40,573 nt of DNA from the NCBI GenBank assembly GCA_001464995.1, contig LNEQ01000276.1, forward strand, positions 1 through 40,573, read 5' to 3'. The notes under the pieces are model-generated. The model did no database searches. It saw only the letters and a list, made by a program, of their open reading frames with translations, and was not told where the DNA came from. This document shows, piece by piece, positions 25,993 to 33,938 of this stretch (the first letter of the stretch is position 1; every line of letters begins with the position of its first letter). Source of the stretch: Actinobacteria bacterium Ga0077541 (lineage in GTDB: Bacteria > Actinomycetota > Thermoleophilia > Miltoncostaeales > Miltoncostaeaceae). The position numbers and the translations under genes were made by a program.

Positions 25993-26032
25993 CGTGCTGA
26001 TGCGCCCGCTGCGCCGGGGCGCTCGTGATGTG

Positions 26033-26485
26033 TCAGCGGGCGAGCAACTCCCTCAGGTGCCGTGCGATCGTCTCGGGGTCGGGCGGGCATCCCGGTATCC
26101 GGAGGTCCACCGGCAGGATCTCCTCCACACGGCCCGCGATCTGCGACGGGTCGCCGAGCAGGCCGCAGCCGAGCGCGCAGTCGCCGAGCGCGGCCACCCG
26201 CCGGGGCTCGGGCATCGCCGCGTACGCGATCTCGAGTGCCCCGCGCATCCGCGTGGTGACGGCTCCGGTGACCAGCAGCACGTCCGCGTGCCGGGGCGAG
26301 GCGGTGATGGAGAGCCCGAAGCGCGCGAGGTCGTAGGCCGGTCCGGACGCCGCCTGCAGCTCGTGCTCGCAGCCGTTGCACGAGCCGGCGTCCACATGGC
26401 GGAGCTGTAATGAGCCACGACGCGCCGGGCGGGGCAGCGCGCACTCGGAGCGGATCCGCTGGAGCTGGCGCAGGAGCACGAACAT
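26033..26485 (-). CDS. hyfI: Hydrogenase-4 small subunit, HyfI/NuoB-like
   Basis: 150-aa iron-sulfur subunit of the NuoB/HycG/HyfI family, which holds the proximal [4Fe-4S] cluster next to the large subunit on the cytoplasmic side of the membrane. Cysteine motifs are GSCNGCEHE (two Cys), GDCALGCG and PGCPPDP, in the hydrogenase-type CxxC spacing rather than the CC pair of complex I. The ATG shares one base with the stop of the large-subunit gene (TGATG). In Mycobacterium tuberculosis the equivalent protein is Rv0082, which there lies next to the ArsR regulator; here it is at the far end of the operon. No ferredoxin-type extension is present. Confidence 0.88.
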   Translation of the reverse strand: MFVLLRQLQRIRSECALPRPARRGSLQLRHVDAGSCNGCEHELQAASGPAYDLARFGLSITASPRHADVLLVTGAVTTRMRGALEIAYAAMPEPRRVAALGDCALGCGLLGDPSQIAGRVEEILPVDLRIPGCPPDPETIARHLRELLAR

Positions 26486-27906
26486 CAGCGATCGACGCAG
26501 GCATAGCAGAGCTCGAAGCTCTTGTTGACCAGGGGGAAGTCGGGGAGGATCGCGCCCGTCGCCGCCCGGGCGACCGCCGGCCAGTTGGCGTAGGAGGCGG
26601 TGCGCAGGTGCACGCGCCTCACCGTGCCGGCCTCGAGCTCCACGACGCAGGTGGTCCCGCCCCGGGCGCTCTCGACCCGGCCCGCGCCGTGCCGGCCGCC
26701 GGAGTCAACGGTGGTGACCGATCCGGGCGTGACGGCCCCGGCGAGCAGATCGTCGAGGAGGGCGAGCGATTGCGCGAGCTCCACCGCCCGCGCCTCCATC
26801 CGGGCCGCCACGTCGCCCACGGGCTCGGCCGGCAGCACCGCGCGAAAGCCCGGGTACCAGAGCCGCGGCGCGTCCTCGCGCAGGTCGCGCCCCACGCCGC
26901 TCGCCCGCGCCGCCGGGCCCACCACGCCGAGCCGCAGGGCCTCGTCGTGCGGCAGCACGCCGGCGCCGGCGACCCGGTCGCGCAGGGAGGCGTCGAAGAG
27001 CAGCGCCCGCCAGGCGGCCGCCATGTCACGCCCGAGTGCCGCCAGCGCCCCCCGCGCCCCGGCGGCGGCGTCGGCGCCGATCGACAGCCCGCTCCCGCCG
27101 ACCGCGACCGCGCCGAACATGAAGCGGTGGCCGGTGAGGTCGTGGATGATCCGCTGGGCGCGCTCCTTGGCGTGGGCGAAGACCATCGCCCCCGGCGCCA
27201 GACCCACCCCGGCGCACATCGCCCCGATGTCGTTGGCGTGGTTGTAGACGCGCTCGAGCTCGACGAGCACCGTGCGGGCGCGTCGGGTCGCGTCGTCGGG
27301 GAACCGCCCGGTCGCCTGCTCGACGGCATCGGCGAAGGCCACCGAGTTCGCGACCGCGCAGGCCCCGCAGGCCCGCCGGACCACCGGCAGGGCCTCGTCG
27401 GGCGCGAGCCCCTCGGCGGCGTGCTCGAGGCCCCGGTGCGTGTGGAAGAGGCGGACGTCGATGTGGAGGATCCGCTCGCCGACGCAGTGGAAGCGGAAGT
27501 GGCCCGACTCGATCACTCCGGCGTGGATCGGCCCCACCGCAACCTGGTGCACGTCGTCCCCGGTCACCGGGGTGGTCCACTCCGCGAGGTCGGCCGGATG
27601 GTGCACCAGGGGGCGGTGCGGCCAGTGGCCGGTGAAGACGACGCCGTGGAGGTCCCGGGCCTCGCGCTCGTCCCAGTGCAGCGCGGGAACGACGTCGGCG
27701 ACGCTCGGGACGGCCCCGTCGAGCGCGGGGCAGACGGCCAGCATCAGGCCGTCGCCGGTCTCGGCCAGGCAGCGCACCTCCGGGAACCCGTCGGGGCCCG
27801 CGGCGGCGAACAACGACAGCGGCAGGCCGCCCCGGCGGCCGAGGCCGCCGATCGTCTCCCGCCAGAGTCCGGGCGGCACCGCGGTGAGGCTGAGCGCGTC
27901 GGTCAT
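26485..27906 (-). CDS. hyfG: Group 4 [NiFe]-hydrogenase-like large subunit, HyfG/HycE
   Basis: 473 aa, fusing an N-terminal NuoC-like domain (about 1-115, with WDEREARDLHGV) to a NuoD/hydrogenase large-subunit domain (about 120-473). Both cysteine pairs expected for Ni-Fe ligation are present: C180 and C183 in RRACGACA, and C467 and C470 in LCYACVDR at the very C-terminus. This separates it from complex I NuoD, which lacks them. The protein stops exactly at the Arg after the last CxxC, where other group 4 enzymes such as E. coli HycE are cut by a maturation protease. No tail would need removal. The ATG overlaps the hyfF stop by one base. The longer open frame upstream is hyfF shadow. Confidence 0.9.
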   Translation of the reverse strand: MTDALSLTAVPPGLWRETIGGLGRRGGLPLSLFAAAGPDGFPEVRCLAETGDGLMLAVCPALDGAVPSVADVVPALHWDEREARDLHGVVFTGHWPHRPLVHHPADLAEWTTPVTGDDVHQVAVGPIHAGVIESGHFRFHCVGERILHIDVRLFHTHRGLEHAAEGLAPDEALPVVRRACGACAVANSVAFADAVEQATGRFPDDATRRARTVLVELERVYNHANDIGAMCAGVGLAPGAMVFAHAKERAQRIIHDLTGHRFMFGAVAVGGSGLSIGADAAAGARGALAALGRDMAAAWRALLFDASLRDRVAGAGVLPHDEALRLGVVGPAARASGVGRDLREDAPRLWYPGFRAVLPAEPVGDVAARMEARAVELAQSLALLDDLLAGAVTPGSVTTVDSGGRHGAGRVESARGGTTCVVELEAGTVRRVHLRTASYANWPAVARAATGAILPDFPLVNKSFELCYACVDR

Positions 27907-29387
27907 CAGGCGACCCCGGTCACGGCGCGGACGATGTCGGACCCCGGCAGCGCGTAGCCCGCGACCGTCAGCGCCAGCAGGGCGACCGCGGCGGCGGTCG
28001 CCAGCACCTGGATCTGCCGCGTGCCGCGCCGGCTGCTGGGGCGTCGCCCCGACGGCCGCCCGGCCAGGCCCTCGACCAGGACGTGGGCCATCCCCAGGAA
28101 GCCCAGGGCCAGGAGCGCCGCGGCGAGCACGCTCATCCAGGCCGGGCCCGCCGCGAAACCGCCCGCCAGGATCAGCAGCTCGCTGAGGAAGAGAGGGGAG
28201 GGCGGCAGGCCCGAGAGCGTGCCCAGGCTCACCCCGACCGCTCCGGCGAGACCGCGGTCGAGCGAGGCCAGGCCGCGGGGGGGCCGGCGCGCGGCCGAGG
28301 GCTGGTAGCGCAGCAGGGGCACCGTGGCGTAGAAGCCGAGCGACTTGGCGAGGCCGTGGCCGAGCACGTGCAGCAGCAGGCCCGCCGTCGCCAGCGGGTG
28401 CTGGAAGGCGATCGCCAGGGCGATCACGCCCATGTGCTCGAGGCTCGAGTAGGCCAGCAGCCGCTTCCAGGGCAGCGGCCTCCACAGGAAGGGGACGGCC
28501 ACGGCCAGCGACACCAGGCCGAATCCGCCGAACAGCATCCGCACCGCGTCCTCGCCGACGGCCGGCACGAGCGCGAGCGACAGGCGCCACGCGATCAGGG
28601 CGACGGCGGGCAGGAGGGCCGCCGACAGCAGGGCGCTCACCGGCGGCGGGGCCTCGCTGTGGGCGTCCGGCAGCCAGTTGTGCACCGGCGCCCAGCCCGC
28701 CTTGGTCGCCAGGCCGGCGACGATCAGGACGAAGGCCGCGAGGGCCGGATCGTGGTCGAGGGCGCCCGCGCGGGCGCCCAGCGCGTCCCAGTCGAGGATC
28801 GCCAGCGAGGCCTCGCCGGTCGCCGCGGTGACGTAGAGCATCACGATCCCGAACAGCGCGACCGTGAGCCCCAGGCTCGTCAGCACGAGGTACTTCCAGC
28901 CGGCCTCCAGCGCACTGCGCTTGCCGCTGAAGGCCACCAGCAGCGCCGATGCGGCGGTCGTGGCCTCGATGAGGATCCAGGCGACGCCGAGGTTGCGGGC
29001 CAGCGGCACCGCGACCAGCGTCGCCCAGAAGAGCAGGAAGGCCACCCAGTAGACGCGCCGCGACCCCAGGGCCCCGGCGCGCGAGCTGGGATTGGTGCGC
29101 AGCCAGGCCGGCGACACGGCGGCCGAGGCGGCGCCCACGACGGATACGGTGAGCAGGAAGAACGCGCCCGGGGCGTCGACCAGCCACCACGAGCCGGTGA
29201 GCGGCGGGTCGCCCGCCCGCACCAGAGCGAGCGCACCGAGGACCAGGGCGGGCACGGCCGCCGCGGCGGAGCCCCAGCGGCCGATGCGGTCGGCCGTGGT
29301 CGCGTCCGTGCCGGCGAGGACGGCGAGCGCGACGACCACGGGCGCCAGCGGCGCGACGAGCACGAGCACGGCGATCAGGTCATCCAC
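27906..29387 (-). CDS. hyfF: Hydrogenase-4 membrane subunit HyfF (antiporter-like)
   Basis: 493-aa polytopic protein of the proton-antiporter/NuoN-L-M family with about 13-14 hydrophobic segments. The conserved core is ATKAGWAPVHNWLPDAHSEAP, with the channel Lys and broken-helix His. Further on come a second conserved Lys region (WKRLLAYSSLEHMGV) and HVLGHGLAKSLGFY. It should be a proton-pumping subunit of the membrane arm. The GTG at 29385-29387 overlaps the hyfE end by 8 bases. It corresponds to HycQ (Rv0086) in M. tuberculosis. Confidence 0.9.
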   Translation of the reverse strand: MDDLIAVLVLVAPLAPVVVALAVLAGTDATTADRIGRWGSAAAAVPALVLGALALVRAGDPPLTGSWWLVDAPGAFFLLTVSVVGAASAAVSPAWLRTNPSSRAGALGSRRVYWVAFLLFWATLVAVPLARNLGVAWILIEATTAASALLVAFSGKRSALEAGWKYLVLTSLGLTVALFGIVMLYVTAATGEASLAILDWDALGARAGALDHDPALAAFVLIVAGLATKAGWAPVHNWLPDAHSEAPPPVSALLSAALLPAVALIAWRLSLALVPAVGEDAVRMLFGGFGLVSLAVAVPFLWRPLPWKRLLAYSSLEHMGVIALAIAFQHPLATAGLLLHVLGHGLAKSLGFYATVPLLRYQPSAARRPPRGLASLDRGLAGAVGVSLGTLSGLPPSPLFLSELLILAGGFAAGPAWMSVLAAALLALGFLGMAHVLVEGLAGRPSGRRPSSRRGTRQIQVLATAAAVALLALTVAGYALPGSDIVRAVTGVA

Positions 29388-30000
29388 GCGCGCCCCCCTG
29401 CATGACCGAGGAGTCGGTGGTGCCGAACGCGGCCAGGATGCGGCGGTGGAAGATCGCCGCCACGCCGATCAGCAGCACGAGGTCGAACGCGATGCCGGCC
29501 TCGACGATCAGGGGGAGCGCGCCGCTGACCGACACCGCGGCCACGGCGATCCCGTTCTCGGCGACCAGGAAGGCGAGCACCGCGAAGAGGATCGGCCGGC
29601 GGACGAGGACCAGCGCCAGGGCGGTCGCGATCAGGGCCGTCGCCGCCCTTTCGGCCGCGATGCTCTCCAGGCCGTACTCGGGCACCAGCGCCACCAGCAC
29701 CAGCACCAGGGCGACGGCCGCGCCGAGGCGGACGAGGAGCCCCGACTCGTCGGCGTGGGGCCGCGACTCGCGGCCGCGCCGTATCGCGAGCGCCACGATC
29801 GTGGTGACGAGCACGGCCTTCAGCATCAGCAGGGTGGCCGCCACGGCGAACTCGCCCGAGCGTCCCGGGGTCATCGCGAGGGCCCCGGCGCCGAGCAGCA
29901 GCGTCTGCGAGGTCACCAGCGCGGCCGCCACCGCCGGCCGGCGCGCGGCCACCGCGCCGAAGCCGGAGGCCACGAGCAGCCACAGCAGGGCGGTGCTCAT
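29380..30000 (-). CDS. hyfE: Hydrogenase-4 membrane subunit HyfE
   Basis: 206 aa with about six to seven membrane helices. The order and features resemble HyfE/HycP, which aligns with NuoK in its C-terminal part. The conserved acidic residue lies in FLVAENGIAVAAV, and another helix carries LLMLKAVLVTTIV. The ATG overlaps the hyfC stop as ATGA. The long open frame upstream is hyfC shadow. It corresponds to Rv0085 in the M. tuberculosis cluster. Confidence 0.88.
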   Translation of the reverse strand: MSTALLWLLVASGFGAVAARRPAVAAALVTSQTLLLGAGALAMTPGRSGEFAVAATLLMLKAVLVTTIVALAIRRGRESRPHADESGLLVRLGAAVALVLVLVALVPEYGLESIAAERAATALIATALALVLVRRPILFAVLAFLVAENGIAVAAVSVSGALPLIVEAGIAFDLVLLIGVAAIFHRRILAAFGTTDSSVMQGGARG

Positions 30001-30923
30001 GCCCCGCCCCCCGCGGCCCAGCTCACCACGCCGAGCAGCGCGAGAGCGGTTCCGGCCAGGAGGATCGGCGGCACCCGCAGCAGGCGCATCTTGGCGTGCC
30101 AGGTCTCGGCGACGCCGAGGGCCACCACCAGCGCGATGACTCCGAGGGCGAGCGCGGCGAGACCGCCGGCGATCTCGGAGGGGTGGGGCAGGAAGAGCCC
30201 CGCGGCGAGCACGAGCACCACCCAGTGGCGCGCGGCGGCGGCCCACTGGAGCACGGCCAGGTCGCGCCCCGCGTACTCCAGCAGCGGCCCCTCGTGGATC
30301 ATCGTCAGCTCGAGATGGGTGTCGGGGTTGTCGATCGGCTGGCGGCCGGTCTCCAGCACCACCACCAGGCCCATCGCGAGCGCGCCGCACCAGTGGCGGG
30401 GCTCGGCCCAGACCTCGGGCCCCGAGCTCGCCGCCCACATCGCCCGCAGGTCGGTGGTGCCGGCCGGGATCGAGGCCACCAGCGCGACGGCCACGAGCAA
30501 CGCCTCGCCCACGGCGGCGAAGCTGAGATCGCGCGACGCGCCCATCATCCCGAAGCCACCCCCGGTGTCCCAGGCCGAGAGCGCCATCGCGACGCGCGCC
30601 AGCGCCAGCAGCCCGATCACCACCAGCAGGTCGTGTCCCGCCGGCCAGCCCGCCCCGACGGTCGCGACGGGCACCACGAGCACGCAGAGCGCCAGGGCCG
30701 CGCCCACGACGGCGGGCGCCGCCCGGTAGACCGGACCCGCTCCGATCGGTTCGACGGCGCTGCGCCCCCAGAGACGCCGCAGCTCGCGGTAGGGCTGGAG
30801 CGGCCCCGACCCCACGCGGCCCTGGAGCCGTGCCTTCACCGACTGCACGCCCCCGGCCAGGAGCGGGGCGAGGGCCAGCCCGGCCAGCTGGACGCCGAGG
30901 GTCGCCGCCTCGCGGCCGGTCAC
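29997..30923 (-). CDS. hyfC: Hydrogenase-4 membrane subunit HyfC/HycD (NuoH-like)
   Basis: 308 aa with about eight helices. This is the NuoH/HycD-type subunit that joins the peripheral cluster-bearing arm to the membrane arm. The signature is RQPIDNPDTHLELTMIHEG followed by LLEYAGRDLA, matching the conserved cytoplasmic loop of HycD. GGGFGMMGASRD is another family motif. The GTG overlaps the hyfB stop as GTGA. Its stop overlaps the hyfE start. Confidence 0.92.
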   Translation of the reverse strand: MTGREAATLGVQLAGLALAPLLAGGVQSVKARLQGRVGSGPLQPYRELRRLWGRSAVEPIGAGPVYRAAPAVVGAALALCVLVVPVATVGAGWPAGHDLLVVIGLLALARVAMALSAWDTGGGFGMMGASRDLSFAAVGEALLVAVALVASIPAGTTDLRAMWAASSGPEVWAEPRHWCGALAMGLVVVLETGRQPIDNPDTHLELTMIHEGPLLEYAGRDLAVLQWAAAARHWVVLVLAAGLFLPHPSEIAGGLAALALGVIALVVALGVAETWHAKMRLLRVPPILLAGTALALLGVVSWAAGGGA

Positions 30924-32812
30924 CCGAGCACCCCGGTGCGGGCGAGCACCAGCAGCAGCACGACGAGGCCGACGAGGTAGCCCGCGTAGAGGCGCAGGCT
31001 GCCCGACTGGAGTCGCCGGGCGGCGCCGGCGCCGGCCAGCGCGATGCGCAGCACCGGCGCGTAGAGCGCGCTGTCGATGAGGTGGGGGACGGCGCCGCGG
31101 TGGCGCACCTCGTCGGGCACGCCGCCCCGCGAGAGCACCTCCACCTCGCGCTCGGGGCGCAGCAGCCCCCACATCGAGAGCAGGATCGGCTTCGTGAAGG
31201 CGGCCGACGTCCACGCGAGCGGGGGCTCGACCGCCTGACCGCACGCCCAGACCGGCGCCGGGGCCGCGGCGCGCCGTCCGCCCAGCGTCAGGAGGGCCGC
31301 GGTCGCCACAGCCAGGAAGAGGGCGAGGCCGAGCGTGGGCAGGGACGTGCCGGCGACGTCGATCCCCGCCCCGCGCGGCAGGCCGCCGCCGCCCGGCGAG
31401 AGGTCGGCGAGGGCCGGCAGCAGCAGGCCGGGAGCCAGTCCGAGCGCCAGGCACGCGGCGGCGAGCGCCGCGAGCGGGGCCCACATGGCGCGCGGCGTCT
31501 CGACGGCCCGGGCGGCCTCCGGCACGCGCGGTGCGCCGAGCAGCGACAACCCGATCACCTTCACGAAGCAGACGGCCCCCAAGCCCACCGTGAGCGCGAG
31601 CGCGGCGGCCGCGAGGCCCCCCGCGAGCGCCACGCCGACCGCGTCCTGGCGACCCAGGCCGAGCAGCGCCTGCAGGGTCGCCCACTCGGAGGCGAACCCG
31701 CCGAGCACCGGCAGGCCGGCGATGGCCAGGCAGCCGGTGAGCACGGCCGCGCCGGTCCACGGCATCCGCCGCAGCAGCCCGCCCATGCGGTCGAGGTCGC
31801 GGCCCGCGCCCGCCCGCTCGAGCGAGCCGGCGCCGAGGAACAGGAGGGCCTTGACGACGGCGTGGTTGAGGGCGTGCAACAGCGCCGCGGCCAGCGCGAG
31901 GGCGGCCCACGCGGCCTCGCCCCGGTCGGCCAGGATCACGGAGGCGCCGAGGGCGAGGGTGACGATGCCCACGTTCTCGATCGTCGAGAAGGCGAGCAGG
32001 CGCTTGAGGTCGCGCTGGAAGAGGGCCTGGACGATGCCCGACAGGGCCGAGACGGCGCCGAGGGCGAGCACCGCGTAGCCGACCCAGGCCGCGGGCCCGC
32101 CGAGCCACTCGGTCAGCAGGCGCACCATGCCGTAGAGCGCCACCTTCACCATCACGCCCGACATGACGGCCGAGATGTTGCTCGGGGCCAGCGGGTGGAC
32201 GCGCGGCAGCCACGAGTGCAGCGGCACCAGCCCGGCCTTCGTGCCGAAGCCGATCAGCCCCGCGACGGCGACGAGCGCCTGCACGCCGGCGCCCGCCGAC
32301 GCCAGCCCGGCGGGGTCCCCGAGGGCGCCGTGCTCGGCGAGCACCAGCACCGCCACCCAGACCCCCGCGCCGCCGATGTGCGTGATCGCCAGGTACTCGA
32401 ACACGGCTCGGCGCTCGTTCCCCGCCCCGTGGGCGTCGCCCGCGATCAGGACCGCGGCGGCGGGCACGAGCGTCATCAATTCCCATGAGCCGAGGATCAG
32501 CGTGGCGTCGCGGGCCGTGACGACGCCGATCAGCGCCAGGGGGAAGAGCCCGGTCAGCAGGGCCAGCGCGCGGGGGTTCGCGGCCGCGGTCAGGTAGACC
32601 GCGGCGTACGCCGCCGCCGGAGCGGCCACGAGGGCGATCATCATCAGCATCAGCCCCGAGAGCGGGTCGACGCCGACGGCGGGCTGGAGCTCGCTGGAGA
32701 AGCCCGACCCCACCGAGCGGCCGTCCAGCAGGCAGATCCCGCCCGCCATTCCGGTCGCGGCCAGGCCGGCTGCCTGGAGCCGCATGCAGCGCGCCACAGG
32801 GACGCGGGGCAC
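30920..32812 (-). CDS. hyfB: Hydrogenase-4 membrane subunit HyfB (NuoL-like), 5' end uncertain
   Basis: 630 aa from GTG 32812, the first canonical start in frame. It is a proton-antiporter subunit with about 14-15 helices; the core is FGTKAGLVPLHSWLPRVHPLAP and RDLKRLLAFSTIENVGI. Hydrophobic coding sequence continues upstream in frame (VLSALAILLVSGVGALAS), so the first helix is missing from this start. An ATG at 32909 with a purine-rich GAGGGAAG upstream is out of frame by one base. Deleting a single C from the runs at 32892-32900 would join it to hyfB, giving a 662-residue protein of normal length. It is the promoter-proximal gene of the operon, next to the ArsR operator. Confidence 0.88.
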   Translation of the reverse strand: MPRVPVARCMRLQAAGLAATGMAGGICLLDGRSVGSGFSSELQPAVGVDPLSGLMLMMIALVAAPAAAYAAVYLTAAANPRALALLTGLFPLALIGVVTARDATLILGSWELMTLVPAAAVLIAGDAHGAGNERRAVFEYLAITHIGGAGVWVAVLVLAEHGALGDPAGLASAGAGVQALVAVAGLIGFGTKAGLVPLHSWLPRVHPLAPSNISAVMSGVMVKVALYGMVRLLTEWLGGPAAWVGYAVLALGAVSALSGIVQALFQRDLKRLLAFSTIENVGIVTLALGASVILADRGEAAWAALALAAALLHALNHAVVKALLFLGAGSLERAGAGRDLDRMGGLLRRMPWTGAAVLTGCLAIAGLPVLGGFASEWATLQALLGLGRQDAVGVALAGGLAAAALALTVGLGAVCFVKVIGLSLLGAPRVPEAARAVETPRAMWAPLAALAAACLALGLAPGLLLPALADLSPGGGGLPRGAGIDVAGTSLPTLGLALFLAVATAALLTLGGRRAAAPAPVWACGQAVEPPLAWTSAAFTKPILLSMWGLLRPEREVEVLSRGGVPDEVRHRGAVPHLIDSALYAPVLRIALAGAGAARRLQSGSLRLYAGYLVGLVVLLLVLARTGVLG

Positions 32813-32929
32813 CAGCGCGAGCAGGGCGCCGGACGCGAGCGCGCCGACGCCCGAGACGAGGAGGATCGCGAGGGCGCTCAGGACCCGCTCACCCCGCCCC
32901 TCGGCTCATACGTCTGCTTCCCTCGTTGT

Positions 32930-32945
32930 CTTAGAATCTTCTAAG
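32930..32945. promoter_or_regulatory. Palindromic operator in the arsR-hyfB intergenic region
   Basis: CTTAGAATCTTCTAAG is an inverted repeat of CTTAGAA and TTCTAAG around a 2-base centre, 16 bp. It is AT-rich in a very GC-rich context. It contains TAGAAT (32932-32937), a good -10 box for the plus-strand arsR gene, so a bound ArsR protein would block its own promoter. It lies 21-36 bases upstream of the probable hyfB ATG at 32909. Confidence 0.6.
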
Positions 32946-33011
32946 GTTAGCTGCCACAGGCCCATTCGCCACACTGACCCCGCACCGCACCCGGTTCCGG
33001 AGAGGGGATCC

Positions 33012-33416
33012 ATGACCGACGACGACCAGGCGTCCCGGCCGCCCGCCGCCGCCCAGCAGCAGCCGATCTACGCGGTCAAGGCGGAGTTCTTCCGCGTGCT
33101 CGGCCACCCGGCGCGCGTGCGCATACTCGAGCTGCTGCGCGACGGGGAGCGCAGCGTCGGCGAGCTCCAGACCGAGCTCCATCTCGATTCCAGCGGCACG
33201 TCCCAGCACCTCGGCGTCCTCCGCCGCCTCGGCGTCCTCGAGAGCCGCAAGGAGGGGACCAGCGTGTTCTACCGGGTCCGCGATCCACGCACGTTCCAGC
33301 TGCTCGAGGTCGCGCGCCAGATCCTGACCTCGTCCCTCGAGGCGACGCAGGCGCTGCTCACCGAGCTCGCGGTCCCGGCGGGCACGCGCCGTCGCGGGGG
33401 CGGTCCGCCCGCGTGA
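33012..33416 (+). CDS. ArsR-family transcriptional regulator
   Basis: 134 aa with a winged helix-turn-helix: FFRVLGHPARVRILELLRDGE, GELQTELHLDSSGTSQHL as the recognition region, then LGVLESRKEGTSVFYRV as the wing. There are no cysteines at all, so the classical arsenic/cadmium/zinc sites are absent and the signal is not a thiol-bound metal. The ATG has GGAGAGGGG upstream. It is divergent from hyfB with a palindrome between. In M. tuberculosis the ArsR protein Rv0081, a hypoxia-linked regulator, heads the homologous gene set Rv0082-Rv0087. By analogy this protein probably controls itself and the hyf operon. Confidence 0.92.
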   Translation: MTDDDQASRPPAAAQQQPIYAVKAEFFRVLGHPARVRILELLRDGERSVGELQTELHLDSSGTSQHLGVLRRLGVLESRKEGTSVFYRVRDPRTFQLLEVARQILTSSLEATQALLTELAVPAGTRRRGGGPPA

Positions 33417-33898
33417 GAGGAGGCGCATCGCGCGCTCCGGGCGCGGCGGCCCGGGCGGTGGCCGTCTCGGTCGCCGTGGCGCTCGCGGTGTTCGGCAGCC
33501 TCCTCCTGCTCGTGACGCCCGAGTTCGCCGACCGCCCCGGGCTGCAGACGCTGTGGGTGGTGCTCTCGCTGGTGCTGCTCAAGCTGCCGCTGCTCGGCCT
33601 GGTGTGGTGGCTGATCACGCGCCGGCGCCGCACGCGGGCGCCCGAGTGGGACGCCGACCGCGCCGCGCGCCATCTGGCGGAGCTGTCGGCCGAGGCCGAC
33701 CGCCTTGCCGGCACCCCCGGCACCGCCGCGCTGCTCGACGCCCTGAGCGCCGACGCCTGGCACACCGCGGAGCGCGCGGATCCCTCTGTCACGCCCGCCG
33801 CAGTCGATCTCGCCCTGAGGCTGGATCGCCTGCGCAGGCGCGATCGGGACCCGCAGCGCCGGCCGCCGGAGCCCTCCCCGGAAATTCTTTCGAAGTAG
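33413..33898 (+). CDS. Two-TM membrane protein co-transcribed with arsR
   Basis: 161 aa from GTG 33413, overlapping the arsR stop as GTGA. Two hydrophobic segments lie near residues 14-35 and 45-68, followed by RRRR and a cytoplasmic charged helical region. The tail (DRLRRRDRDPQRRPPEP) is disordered. I recognise no family. Tight coupling to arsR suggests a linked role in the hyf regulon, but that is inference from position only. Confidence 0.7.
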   Translation: MRGGASRAPGAAARAVAVSVAVALAVFGSLLLLVTPEFADRPGLQTLWVVLSLVLLKLPLLGLVWWLITRRRRTRAPEWDADRAARHLAELSAEADRLAGTPGTAALLDALSADAWHTAERADPSVTPAAVDLALRLDRLRRRDRDPQRRPPEPSPEILSK

Positions 33899-33938
33899 AT
33901 CCGACGTTCGGGTGCCCGGCGGGGTCTTACCCGTCGAG

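Noticed and set aside
26033-32812. Respiratory complex I (nuo) locus
   Set aside because: HyfE is present, nuoA/E/F/G/I/J are absent, and the large subunit has both CxxC pairs of hydrogenases, so group 4 hydrogenase-like fits better.
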